Positions 1 through 8,121 of a stretch of DNA of 17,982 bases are shown here, piece after piece (the first letter of the stretch is position 1; the number at the start of each line of letters is the position of its first letter). A model generated the notes under the pieces. The model was not told the origin of the DNA. It made no database searches and saw only the letters and a list, made by a program, of their open reading frames with translations. The stretch lies in NCBI GenBank assembly GCA_024641445.1, contig JAHEDA010000015.1:1-17982 (forward strand). Reading direction: 5' to 3'. Source of the DNA: Gammaproteobacteria bacterium. Its GTDB lineage: Bacteria; Pseudomonadota; Gammaproteobacteria; UBA6429; Thiohalophilaceae. The translations under genes were made by a program, and so were the position numbers.

Positions 1-1
1 G

Positions 2-3000
2 ATTGGCCTTTCGTATCTCTGGCTGCGCCGTGGGCTTTTTCATTTGAGCATACTCGGCATTTGCCTGTTACCGACCCTGGGTGCCTATGTCGGATACTTC
101 GCCCTTGGTTCCACCGCCCTGTATTTTATTCTGCCTGGATTGCTGATTGCGGGTGTGGCTGGGTCATTTAGAATTGCCCTTTACTATACCCTGGTCACCA
201 CGCTTAGCGCTTGTGCCCTGCTGCTGACCTGGCCAATAAGCCTTCCTACGATACCATTGCCGTCTGAAGCCCTCATTATCATCTCCATTGCCATTACCCT
301 GCTGCTGGCGATCCGCTATCGCTATCAGGATGAGATGCAGCGCCAATTGGAACTCAGTGATAGCGAGGCACGCTTTCGCCTGTTTATCGAGGGGACTGAT
401 GACGGGATATGGGAGTCGGATCTGGTAAGCGACATGATTCGCATGTCACCACAGGGATTTCGTCTTCTAGGTTACGCCACGTCTGAAAATAGTCATGGCA
501 TGATCCAGTGGAGGGAAATGGTTCACCCCGATGATCAGCCATGGGCCATGAAAGAGATTGAGGTTATCCGTACCAGTGGGCAAGCACACTTTAATCTTGA
601 GCATAGAGTCTTACGCAAGGATGGCAGCACCAGTTGGGTGAATAATCGTGGCACAATTATTTATAATTCTGAGGGAATACCGATCCGGATGATCGGCGTT
701 ACAGTGGATATCACTCAACGCAAGCTCTCTGAGGAGGCGCTACGTCGTTCCGAACAGAAACTCGCATTACATGTCCTGCACACCCCGTTGGGTGTTATCG
801 AGTGGGATGTCAATTTCAGGGTTGTCGAGTGGAATCCTGCGGCAGAACATATCTTTGGTTATACCCGCGACGAGGCCATCGGCCAGCATGCCAATGACCT
901 CGTCGTCCCGCCGGAGATACAGCCCAATATTGATAACATCTGGCAGCAGATTCTGAAACGCGAAGGTGGGCTCCGTAGCACCAACGCCAACGTCAACAAG
1001 CGCGGCGACATTATTCAGTGCGAATGGTACAACACACCACTCGTACGGGAGGATGGTGTCGTTATTGGCGTCACCTCGCTGGTGCAGGATATTACTGAAC
1101 GTGTCCTGGCAGAACAGCGACTCAGGGTTTCAGAGCATGAGCTGACAAATATCCTGCAAAACATGCAGGACACCTACTACGCCGTCAATCTCCAGGGCGA
1201 ACTAACTCACCTCTCGGCCTCAGTTAGTAAGTTATTTGGGCGCACCCCTGAAGAGGCAATTGGCACCAGGATGGCTGATTATTATACCAGTCCATTACAG
1301 CGAGAGCATTTTCTCAAAACGCTACAGGAAAATGGCGGCTCGGTGAGTAACTATGAAGCCGCAATGCGCCATCGTGATGGAAGTGTGTTTTGGGTCTCCA
1401 CCAATGCCCACTACAAACTCGACGAACACGGCAAGGTAACAGGTATCGAGGGGACCACCCGAGATGTCACCGAAAAGGTACAGGCACAGCGCCACAATCT
1501 CATCCTGGCAAGCGCGCTGGAACAGACCGCCGACTCAATCGTCATTACAACCAAAGAAGGAAAGATCGAATACACCAATCGCGCCTTCGAGGTAACCACC
1601 GGTTACAACCAGAATGAGGTGTTAGGAAAAAAACTGGACATCCTCAAATCGGGTCAACATGGCCCCGACTTTTATGAACGACTCTGGCAGACCATTCTGG
1701 CAGGTCACTCCTTTAGCGATATCTTTATAAATAAGCGTAAGGATGGCAGTTTATTATATGAAGAGAAGACCATTACACCACTCAAGGATCAGCTTGGGCA
1801 AATTACGAATTTTGTAGCCACTGCCAAGGACATTACCGAACGCATGGCGACCCAGGAGCGCTTGCAGTTCATGGCGCACCATGACGCATTGACTGAACTA
1901 CCAAATCGCACGCTGTTCCTGGATCGGCTCAATCTGGCGCTCGTACGAGCGCGTGAGCACAAACGCATGGTCGCCGTACTCTTCCTTGACCTTGATCGAT
2001 TCAAGAACATCAATGATACGCTCGGTCACGCCACGGGTGACGCGCTCTTGCTACAGATCACGGCCCGGCTCCAGAATAACATTCGCACCGAAGATACGAT
2101 TGCCCGCTTTGGTGGTGACGAATTTGCGATTATTCTGGATGATATCGCCCTTGAGGCTGACATCAGTGGTATTACACAAAAACTCCTGGATACCTTCACG
2201 GATGGTTTTAGTGTGAACAGCCGAGAGTTATTCATCACTGCCAGCATTGGTATTAGCCTGTTCCCGGTCGACGGCGAAAATAGTGACACCCTGTTAAAAA
2301 ATGCCGATATCGCCATGTATCGAGCCAAGGATTTAGGCAAGAACACTTACCACTTTTATTCCAATGAACTGAGTTCAAGTGCCATTAAGCGTCTGACGAT
2401 GGAAAACAGCCTGCGCCACGCACTAGAACGAAATGAATTCTTCCTGCTCTATCAGCCACAAGTTGATCTCTACAATGGCAGTATCTTTGGTATGGAGGCC
2501 CTGTTGCGCTGGCAACACCCGGAACTTGGTATTATCTCACCGGCAGAATTTATCCCTATCCTGGAAGAAACCGGTCTGATTATTGACGTTGGACACTGGG
2601 TACTGACCACGGCATGTACCGAGGCGCGGCATTGGAAGAATCAACACCATGATAACCTGCATATTTCAGTAAACATTTCTAGTCGTCAATTTAACAACAA
2701 ACACCTCGTCGACGAGATAAAAAATATAATTAGCACGACTGGCTGTGACCCGCGTTTATTAGAGCTGGAGATTACCGAGAGTATGTTGATGCGCAATGCG
2801 ACCGCCACCTCAAACGCCTTGTTGGAACTTGGGGAAATTGGGGTGCGTATTGCACTTGATGATTTTGGTACCGGCTATTCATCACTCAGCTATCTACGCC
2901 GCTTCCCCATCGATACGCTCAAGATCGATCGTTCCTTTATTCGCGACATTGCTACCGACCCGGACGATGCCGCCGTTACTGCGGCCATCATCGATATGGG

Positions 3001-3166
3001 CAAGAACCTCAGTATGCGAGTCATCGCAGAGGGAGTTGAGACCGAGGCACAGCTCAACTTCCTGAAAAAACATAAGTGTCACGCCGTGCAGGGTTTCCTG
3101 TTCAGTCGCCCCATCAGTGCCACCGAGGTCGATGTCCTGTTAAACTCCAGCGTAGACGGGGTCTAA
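2..3166 (+). CDS. Membrane-bound PAS4-GGDEF-EAL c-di-GMP cyclase/phosphodiesterase (5' partial)
   Basis: This is a bifunctional cyclic-di-GMP turnover enzyme acting at the inner membrane. The reading frame is open back to the first bases, so the true start lies upstream of the window; the TTG at 44 is only an in-window possibility. Numbered from that TTG, residues 1-95 hold about four hydrophobic helices, loosely like KdpD-type DUF4118 sensor regions. Four PAS domains follow (about 110-230, 240-360, 365-485, 490-610), several ending in the DITER/DITQR-type junction. The GGDEF domain keeps an intact GGDEF motif (690-694) and, five residues before it, an RTED sequence matching the RxxD inhibitory site. 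The EAL domain (about 795-1035) keeps EALLRW (E818), the NISSRQF asparagine, LEITES, DDFGTGYSS, the lysine in TLKIDRSF and AEGVETE, so both catalytic centres look functional. Net activity and the sensed signal cannot be read from sequence. Confidence 0.95.
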   Translation: MGLSYLWLRRGLFHLSILGICLLPTLGAYVGYFALGSTALYFILPGLLIAGVAGSFRIALYYTLVTTLSACALLLTWPISLPTIPLPSEALIIISIAITLLLAIRYRYQDEMQRQLELSDSEARFRLFIEGTDDGIWESDLVSDMIRMSPQGFRLLGYATSENSHGMIQWREMVHPDDQPWAMKEIEVIRTSGQAHFNLEHRVLRKDGSTSWVNNRGTIIYNSEGIPIRMIGVTVDITQRKLSEEALRRSEQKLALHVLHTPLGVIEWDVNFRVVEWNPAAEHIFGYTRDEAIGQHANDLVVPPEIQPNIDNIWQQILKREGGLRSTNANVNKRGDIIQCEWYNTPLVREDGVVIGVTSLVQDITERVLAEQRLRVSEHELTNILQNMQDTYYAVNLQGELTHLSASVSKLFGRTPEEAIGTRMADYYTSPLQREHFLKTLQENGGSVSNYEAAMRHRDGSVFWVSTNAHYKLDEHGKVTGIEGTTRDVTEKVQAQRHNLILASALEQTADSIVITTKEGKIEYTNRAFEVTTGYNQNEVLGKKLDILKSGQHGPDFYERLWQTILAGHSFSDIFINKRKDGSLLYEEKTITPLKDQLGQITNFVATAKDITERMATQERLQFMAHHDALTELPNRTLFLDRLNLALVRAREHKRMVAVLFLDLDRFKNINDTLGHATGDALLLQITARLQNNIRTEDTIARFGGDEFAIILDDIALEADISGITQKLLDTFTDGFSVNSRELFITASIGISLFPVDGENSDTLLKNADIAMYRAKDLGKNTYHFYSNELSSSAIKRLTMENSLRHALERNEFFLLYQPQVDLYNGSIFGMEALLRWQHPELGIISPAEFIPILEETGLIIDVGHWVLTTACTEARHWKNQHHDNLHISVNISSRQFNNKHLVDEIKNIISTTGCDPRLLELEITESMLMRNATATSNALLELGEIGVRIALDDFGTGYSSLSYLRRFPIDTLKIDRSFIRDIATDPDDAAVTAAIIDMGKNLSMRVIAEGVETEAQLNFLKKHKCHAVQGFLFSRPISATEVDVLLNSSVDGV

Positions 3167-3190
3167 GCTGTCACGGCACGTCTGCACTAT

Positions 3191-3544
3191 TTAGTATTCT
3201 GTATATTTTTTAGCGCTCCCGCGCACCTTATCTGCCGGGTATTTTTCTGCATTGATGGCCATCTTTTCATATGTGGTCTGGATTAGATCAACCCCCATAC
3301 GCTCGGCCAGGCGCAGGGTATAGATAAACACATCCGCCAGCTCATGAGCAGCCTGTCGGCGTTTTTCCTCCGGTAGATTCTCGCTTTGGGTCAGGTCCAG
3401 CCACATGAAATGCTCCATCAACTCGGCGGCCTCAATACTCAGGGCCATCGCGAGATTCTTTGGGCTATGAAACTGCTCCCAATCTCGCTCCACCGCGAAG
3501 GCCTTGAGTTTGGCCTGTATGACTGCAATTGAATCCTCTTGCAT
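3191..3544 (-). CDS. MazG-like / DCTPP1-type nucleotide pyrophosphohydrolase
   Basis: This 117-residue all-alpha MazG-superfamily protein probably hydrolyses (d)NTPs to monophosphate plus pyrophosphate in the cytoplasm as house-cleaning. It resembles the human DCTPP1 (RS21-C6) branch: an N-terminal FAVERDWEQFHSPKNLAMAL stretch, the metal-binding EAAEL pair (about 38-42), the second acidic motif in HELADVFIYTL (about 67-77), and a C-terminal KYPADKVRGSAKKYTEY block close to the DCTPP1 tail. Preference for dCTP or modified dCTP is inferred from that similarity. The ATG at 3544 has a strong Shine-Dalgarno sequence (GGAGGA, six bases upstream). An intrinsic terminator lies only 16 bases before the start codon, so expression probably depends on read-through or a promoter further up. 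It is convergent with the c-di-GMP enzyme, with a 24-base gap. Confidence 0.88.
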   Translation of the reverse strand: MQEDSIAVIQAKLKAFAVERDWEQFHSPKNLAMALSIEAAELMEHFMWLDLTQSENLPEEKRRQAAHELADVFIYTLRLAERMGVDLIQTTYEKMAINAEKYPADKVRGSAKKYTEY

Positions 3545-3560
3545 AGTATTTCCTCCACGT

Positions 3561-3585
3561 AAAAAAAGCCCGGCGAAGACCGGGC
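3561..3585 (-). terminator. Intrinsic terminator between the 69-residue gene and the MazG-like gene
   Basis: On the minus strand a six-pair stem GCCCGG / CCGGGC with loop TCTTCG, a UUCG-like stable loop, is followed directly by seven T residues. It sits 33 bases after the stop of the 69-residue gene and just before the ribosome site (3551-3556) of the MazG-like gene. It could serve as a plain terminator or as an attenuator for the downstream gene. Confidence 0.85.
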
Positions 3586-3617
3586 AGATTGAATACCATT
3601 CAAATATGAATCAGTTG

Positions 3618-3827
3618 TTACAGCCTCACTGCCGTACTCGGCGAATGTTCGCACAATTGCAGGCAGCGCCACGCATCGACTCCGATCATAAGACGCATAC
3701 CATCCAGGTACTCAACCAGGATACGTTGTGGCTGCCCTGCCTCAAGCATCACTAACTTTGCCTTGATGAGCTTACCGGTACGATTGACGTACCACCGCCC
3801 GGCCTCAGGTTCTTGTTTGCTGAACAT
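3618..3827 (-). CDS. Small conserved-looking protein of unknown function (69 aa)
   Basis: This 69-residue soluble protein is not assigned to a named family. It has a basic, aromatic N-terminal half (RWYVNRTGKLIKAKL), a strand-rich middle with repeated hydrophobic alternation (RILVEYLDGMRLMIG), and a WRCLQLC segment near the end. This suggests a small beta-barrel-like fold, but that is only an impression from the pattern. The ATG at 3827 is preceded by GGGG five bases upstream. A candidate extended -10 promoter lies about 40 bases upstream, and a clear terminator follows the stop, so it appears to form its own short transcription unit. The alternative that this is a chance frame is made less likely by the flanking signals. 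Confidence 0.65.
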   Translation of the reverse strand: MFSKQEPEAGRWYVNRTGKLIKAKLVMLEAGQPQRILVEYLDGMRLMIGVDAWRCLQLCEHSPSTAVRL

Positions 3828-3867
3828 CTTGTCCCCACCAACATTTGGCGCCCTTCACGTTGGCGTG

Positions 3868-3876
3868 ATTCTAGCA
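3868..3876 (-). promoter_or_regulatory. Candidate extended -10 promoter for the 69-residue gene
   Basis: Read on the minus strand, 3876-3868 gives TGCTAGAAT, a match to the extended -10 form TGnTAnaaT. No good -35 box lies 17 bases upstream, which is tolerated by extended -10 promoters. A small inverted repeat TCACG-TTGG-CGTGA covers 3855-3868, overlapping the -10 edge and the expected transcription start. The leader would be about 35 bases. The remainder of 3828-3983 contains only weak five-pair hairpins and no recognisable terminator for ilvD. Confidence 0.4.
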
Positions 3877-3983
3877 AAATTAACCCGTGTCGTGACGTAA
3901 GTTGCCATACACAGTACCCGACAGATGTCGTCGGTTGTCATGTCCGCCGCAGACTGGACTGCAAATCAGTCAAACGTCAAACA

Positions 3984-5663
3984 CTATTCATCAGTGACAC
4001 AACCCAGCGAGGCATCTTTAACATTCTTGATGTACTTGAATAGCGTGCCCCGTGTTGCCTTATAGGCAGGCATCTTCCAGGCCTGACGACGTTTTGCCAT
4101 CTCGGCATCACTCACATCGACTTCCAACAAGCGCTTCTCGGCGTCGATGGTGATAACGTCTCCATTTTTTATCAGGCCGATTGGACCACCTTCTTGTGCC
4201 TCAGGTACAACGTGCCCAATGATGAAACCGTGCGAGCCCCCCGAGAAACGACCATCGGTGATTAACGCTACGTCCTTACCCAGGCCCGCCCCCATGATGA
4301 CTGAGGTTGGTGTCAGCATCTCCGGCATACCCGGACCACCCTTAGGCCCCTCGTAGCGAATGACGACCACATCACCCTTCTTGATCTCACCCTTCTCCAC
4401 CCCGGCCAGCATGTCCTCCTCGCAATCGAACACGCGCGCCGGTCCTTTAAATAACAAACCCTCTTTGCCGGTGATCTTGGCAACCGATCCACCCGGGGCC
4501 AGATTGCCCTTCAGGATCTGAATGTGTGCGGTGGGCTTGATAGATTTCTCCAGCGGCAGGATTACCTCTTGCCCGGATTTGAGGCCAGGCAGGTCTCGCA
4601 GATTTTCGGCGACTGTTTTACCGGTGACAGTCAAGCAATCACCATGCAGCAATCCCTTCTCTAACAGATACTTCATCACAGCGGGTGTTCCCCCCACCTT
4701 GTGCACATCCTCCATAACATAGCGCCCACTCGGCTTGAGATCAGCAATAAAGGGCACCCGGTCACTCAAGGCCTGAAAATCATCCACGCTCAACTTGACA
4801 TCGACAGCACGCGCCATGGCGATCAGGTGCAGGACCGCATTAGTAGAACCACCAAGCGCCATCACGATCACGATGGCATTTTCAAAGGCCTTGCGTGTCA
4901 TGATGTCGCGCGGCTTGATGTCGCGCTCTAACAATAATTTGATGGCCTCACCCGCGCGCAGGCACTCCTGCATCTTGCCTGGGTCAACCGCAGGGGTTGA
5001 GGAACTGTAAGGCAGGCTCATGCCCATTGCCTCAATCGCTGAGGCCATCGTGTTGGCGGTGTACATGCCTCCACAGGCCCCCGCACCAGGGCAGGATTTC
5101 TCGACGATGGCCTCACGCTCCTCCTCGGTGATCTTGCCGGTGATGAATTCACCATAACTCTGGAAGGCCGAGATGATATCCAGGGTCTTGTCAGCGTGAT
5201 GCCCTGGTTTGATGGTGCCACCATAGATCATGAGCGAGGGACGATTGATGCGCCCCATGGCAATCAGAACACCGGGCATGTTTTTGTCACAGCCGGGGAT
5301 CGAGATGTTGGCGTCATACCACTGTGCATTCATTACTGTCTCAACGGAATCGGCAATGATGTCGCGCGATTGCAGTGAATAGCTCATTCCATCTGTGCCC
5401 ATGGAGATACCGTCACTGACACCAATTGTGTTGAAACGCATGCCAACCAATCCAGCAGCCTGCACCCCCTCTTTCACCTTGGCGGCGAGGTCATTGAGAT
5501 GCATGTTGCAGGTATTGCCCTCCCACCACACACTGGAGATACCGACCTCGGCCTTGTCCATATCGTCGCGGGTCATGCCGGTGCCGTATAACATGGCCTG
5601 AGAGGCACCTTGTGACTTGGGTTGGGTGATGCGTGCACTGATCTTGTTCAATTTCTGCGCCAT
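3984..5663 (-). CDS. ilvD: Dihydroxy-acid dehydratase
   Basis: IlvD dehydrates 2,3-dihydroxyisovalerate and 2,3-dihydroxy-3-methylvalerate to the 2-keto acids in branched-chain amino acid synthesis, in the cytoplasm. The 559-residue protein is full length for the shorter class, compared with about 616 in E. coli. Iron-sulfur ligands are visible as C52 (TCNMH), C125 (IPGCDKNMPG, where K127 is the usual carbamylated metal-ligand lysine) and C197 (CPGAGACGGMYTANTM). Other conserved blocks include MALGGSTNAVLHL, PEMLTPTSVIMGAGLG and TDGRFSGGSHG. Length and sequence style resemble the [2Fe-2S] group typified by the mycobacterial and cyanobacterial enzymes, but cluster type is an inference. The ATG at 5663 is preceded by AGAGAG. 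It is divergent from slt. I found no leader peptide rich in branched-chain residues and no attenuator T-tract in the 253-base upstream gap. Confidence 0.97.
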   Translation of the reverse strand: MAQKLNKISARITQPKSQGASQAMLYGTGMTRDDMDKAEVGISSVWWEGNTCNMHLNDLAAKVKEGVQAAGLVGMRFNTIGVSDGISMGTDGMSYSLQSRDIIADSVETVMNAQWYDANISIPGCDKNMPGVLIAMGRINRPSLMIYGGTIKPGHHADKTLDIISAFQSYGEFITGKITEEEREAIVEKSCPGAGACGGMYTANTMASAIEAMGMSLPYSSSTPAVDPGKMQECLRAGEAIKLLLERDIKPRDIMTRKAFENAIVIVMALGGSTNAVLHLIAMARAVDVKLSVDDFQALSDRVPFIADLKPSGRYVMEDVHKVGGTPAVMKYLLEKGLLHGDCLTVTGKTVAENLRDLPGLKSGQEVILPLEKSIKPTAHIQILKGNLAPGGSVAKITGKEGLLFKGPARVFDCEEDMLAGVEKGEIKKGDVVVIRYEGPKGGPGMPEMLTPTSVIMGAGLGKDVALITDGRFSGGSHGFIIGHVVPEAQEGGPIGLIKNGDVITIDAEKRLLEVDVSDAEMAKRRQAWKMPAYKATRGTLFKYIKNVKDASLGCVTDE

Positions 5664-5724
5664 AACAACTCTCTGTTCATAGTCTGAAAAAATAAACCGG
5701 ATGGGAAAGGGCTGGGGCTTGTTT

Positions 5725-5741
5725 CCGCAGCAAGGCTGCGG
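5725..5741. other. Short perfect hairpin in the ilvD-slt divergent region
   Basis: A six-pair perfect inverted repeat CCGCAG / CTGCGG has a five-base centre (CAAGG) about 60 bases upstream of ilvD. Neither side carries a T-run, so it is not an intrinsic terminator. It may be a leader structure of the ilvD mRNA or an operator. No convincing sigma-70 promoter for ilvD was identified in this gap. Confidence 0.35.
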
Positions 5742-5822
5742 CTATAGTCTTTCCACTGCGGGGCCAAGTATAAAACAAACCCTCGATAAAAAGGGCCGAT
5801 TTCCGCGACTTGTTCACACACT

Positions 5823-5838
5823 TGGCATCAACCCTGCT
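5823..5838 (+). promoter_or_regulatory. Candidate sigma-54 (-24/-12) promoter upstream of slt
   Basis: TGGCA at 5823-5827 and TGCT at 5835-5838 place GG and GC with exactly ten bases between them, fitting the sigma-54 spacing and most of TGGCAC-N5-TTGCW. The expected start near 5849 would give a leader of roughly 70 bases that includes the hairpin at 5867-5889. Such a short pattern can occur by chance, and no enhancer-binding site was recognised. Confidence 0.25.
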
Positions 5839-5866
5839 AGGAAATTGCCGATAGCTTATTTGATAT

Positions 5867-5889
5867 GCCACCTTGCTCGTCGAGGTGGC
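5867..5889 (+). other. Leader hairpin ahead of slt
   Basis: A perfect seven-pair inverted repeat GCCACCT / AGGTGGC with a nine-base loop ends 27 bases before the slt start codon and 14 bases before its AGGA ribosome site. There is no T-run, so termination is unlikely. An mRNA-stability or translation-control element is possible. Confidence 0.4.
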
Positions 5890-5916
5890 TCGGATTCACG
5901 GCAGGATGCTCATTTG

Positions 5917-8019
5917 ATGCGCGCTTTAGTTTGGAAAACGATCCCGGTATTGCCTGTGCTGGCCACAGGGATGTTGCTGTGCAGCAGCCCCAGCATGGCG
6001 GAGGACGCTGGTGCGGCAAGTCTGCGTGATCAACGTCACCTTTTCGTCAAGGCAGAGTCCTACCTCGCCCGAGGCCAGATCAGTGCCTTTCGTCGCATCG
6101 AGCCCCGTCTCAAGGATTACCCACTTTACCCCTATCTCACTTATACACTTCTAAAACGTGACCTGCGCAAGGCCGACCCCGCTGCGATAACCGCCTATAT
6201 CAATGGCCAGGGCAATAGCCCCCTCGCCGAAAAATTACGCTATCGCTGGTTGACTCAGTTGGCTCACGAAAAGAAATGGCCCGAGTTGGTCGCCAATTTC
6301 ACCCGCGTAACCGATAAAGGGCTGCAGTGTCAGTACGCGCAAGGCCTGTTTGAGGTGGGTGAGAAATCTGCGGCACATGCCCTGAGCCGCTCGCTCTGGC
6401 TAACCGGTGCCTCCCTGCCAAAGGCCTGCGACGGCCCGATGAAAAAGTGGCGAGATGAGGGTGGCCTCAATCTCGAACATATCTGGCTGCGCATCCAATT
6501 GGCCATGAACTCGGGGAACACACGCCTGGCCTCTCATCTGGCCAAAGACTACCTCGGTAAAGAGGATCAGGGCTGGGTTGAGATCTGGCGCAAGCTGCGG
6601 CGTCACCCCGACAAGATACTTGAGTTACACCAAAAACACGTTGGCCAGGATATCGAGGCGCTGCGCTGGATCATGGCCGATGGCATCTCCCGCATGGCCA
6701 GCAGCGACCCCATCAAGGCAGCTCAATACTGGAAACTCCTGCAGGGTGAATACAGCTTTACCGAGGCCACACGCCAACGCTTGGAGCGTCGACTCGCCCT
6801 AAAGCTGCTCCAGACTGGCGGCGAAGAGGCTCGCGCCTGGATCTCTGCACTGAAACTTCCCCAAGAGACCCCCGCATTGATCACGGTCTATATCCTCTCC
6901 GCCATGCGCGACCAGGACTGGGATACCGCCATGGAATGGCTCTCTCGCCTGGATCATCAGGACCAGAACTCCGAGCGCTGGCAGTACTGGCGTGCCCGCA
7001 CCCTTGAGGCCCTCGGCCACATGGAAGAGGCCCGCAGTCAGTATGCCAACATCTCTCAACAACGCACCTTTTATGGTTTCCTCGCCGCCGACCGCGCCGG
7101 ACTCGGTTATCAACTCGATAACCGCCCCCTCGATTACAGCAAAGATGACTTGAGCAGCCTGGACAAGATTACCGCTATCGCCCGCGCCCGCGAGCTGTAT
7201 AACCTGGGGCGTGTCGTTGCAGCCCGCCGCGAGTGGAGCTTTGCCCTGCAACAGATGAGTCGCCAGCAGATACTCAAGGCCGCCAAGCTGGCCCATGACT
7301 GGGGCTGGTATGACCGCGCCATTATCAGCCTGGCCGAGGCCGAGTACTGGGATGACCTGGATATGCGCTTTCCCCTGGCCCACCGCACCCTGGTGCTGGA
7401 CCAGGCCAAACGCCAGGGCGTCAATCCCGCCTGGGCCTACGCCATCATCCGACAGGAGAGCGCCTTCACCGCCGACGCCCGCTCCCATGCCGGGGCCATG
7501 GGCCTGATGCAGTTGTTGCCACGCACCGCCCGGCAGGTGGCGCGGTCCATGAATCTACGCACCCCGCGCCACAGTGACCTGCTGAATATCGGTACCAACG
7601 TCAAACTGGGGGTGAGCTACCTGCGTAAGGTCCAACATCGCTTCAAGGGCAACATGGTCCTCGCCACCGCCGCCTATAACGCCGGTGGCCTGCGCGTGAA
7701 GGAGTGGCTCCCCAACAATGGGGTCGTCCCGGCCGACCTGTGGGTAGAGATGGTGCCCTTCCCAGAGACCCGCGACTATTTACAACGGGTATTCTCCTAT
7801 ATGGTCATCTACGAGCAGCGCCTGGGCCAGAGCCCCACCACCATGCTGGAGCGCATGCTGCCCGTGAGTGGGCCCGAAAATAAAGACAAACTCACTCTCA
7901 CCGACGACGACCCTGCGGCCGGTACCGATAGCGATCCGTCACCCAATCCCGACACGGAACAAACGACGGAGGCCGATACAGAGGCGGAACCCTCGGAACC
8001 CCTCGCAGCAGGCCTTTGA
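5917..8019 (+). CDS. slt: Soluble lytic murein transglycosylase (Slt70-like)
   Basis: This periplasmic enzyme cleaves the glycan strands of peptidoglycan, forming 1,6-anhydro-muropeptides. I place the start at the ATG at 5917 (AGGA ten bases upstream) because the protein then begins with a typical signal peptide: MRALVWKTI, a hydrophobic core, and a likely SPSMA-ED cleavage site. This gives 700 residues, about the family size. Residues 35-480 form the helical superhelix of the U and L domains. The catalytic domain follows with YAIIRQESAF (E514 is the predicted catalytic acid), GAMGLMQLLPRTA, NIGTNVKLGVSYL, ATAAYNAGGLRVKEWL and YLQRVFSYMVIYEQ. The last 45 residues are an acidic, Pro/Thr-rich tail that looks disordered and is not usual in E. 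coli Slt. It is followed after about 100 bases by a small membrane-protein gene. Confidence 0.95.
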   Translation: MRALVWKTIPVLPVLATGMLLCSSPSMAEDAGAASLRDQRHLFVKAESYLARGQISAFRRIEPRLKDYPLYPYLTYTLLKRDLRKADPAAITAYINGQGNSPLAEKLRYRWLTQLAHEKKWPELVANFTRVTDKGLQCQYAQGLFEVGEKSAAHALSRSLWLTGASLPKACDGPMKKWRDEGGLNLEHIWLRIQLAMNSGNTRLASHLAKDYLGKEDQGWVEIWRKLRRHPDKILELHQKHVGQDIEALRWIMADGISRMASSDPIKAAQYWKLLQGEYSFTEATRQRLERRLALKLLQTGGEEARAWISALKLPQETPALITVYILSAMRDQDWDTAMEWLSRLDHQDQNSERWQYWRARTLEALGHMEEARSQYANISQQRTFYGFLAADRAGLGYQLDNRPLDYSKDDLSSLDKITAIARARELYNLGRVVAARREWSFALQQMSRQQILKAAKLAHDWGWYDRAIISLAEAEYWDDLDMRFPLAHRTLVLDQAKRQGVNPAWAYAIIRQESAFTADARSHAGAMGLMQLLPRTARQVARSMNLRTPRHSDLLNIGTNVKLGVSYLRKVQHRFKGNMVLATAAYNAGGLRVKEWLPNNGVVPADLWVEMVPFPETRDYLQRVFSYMVIYEQRLGQSPTTMLERMLPVSGPENKDKLTLTDDDPAAGTDSDPSPNPDTEQTTEADTEAEPSEPLAAGL

Positions 8020-8121
8020 TAGCGTGATGCTCATCGCAACTACCGAGATCGGTTTAAGTTAGGCTCCCCCCCTGCCGATAAAGTCATTGAAGTGGTTACG
8101 GGTATGAAATAGCGGAGGTGG

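Noticed and set aside
3890..3980. Possible small RNA or ilvD terminator downstream of ilvD
   Set aside because: Only five-pair stems (for example CCGAC/GTCGG) and a GTCAAAC tandem pair are present, with no T-run and no promoter; too weak to call.
5664..5790. Leader-peptide attenuator for ilvD
   Set aside because: No short frame rich in Leu, Ile or Val with a ribosome site, and no terminator stem with a T-run, were found on the minus strand.
5701..5916. 72-codon N-terminal extension of the slt frame
   Set aside because: The extension has no ribosome site or family similarity and would bury the clear signal peptide that starts at 5917; it also spans the divergent promoter region.
6799..7488. 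229-codon open frame antisense to slt
   Set aside because: Gly/Ala/Val-rich product without domain character, lying fully within the well-supported slt coding sequence; a typical shadow of GC-rich codons.
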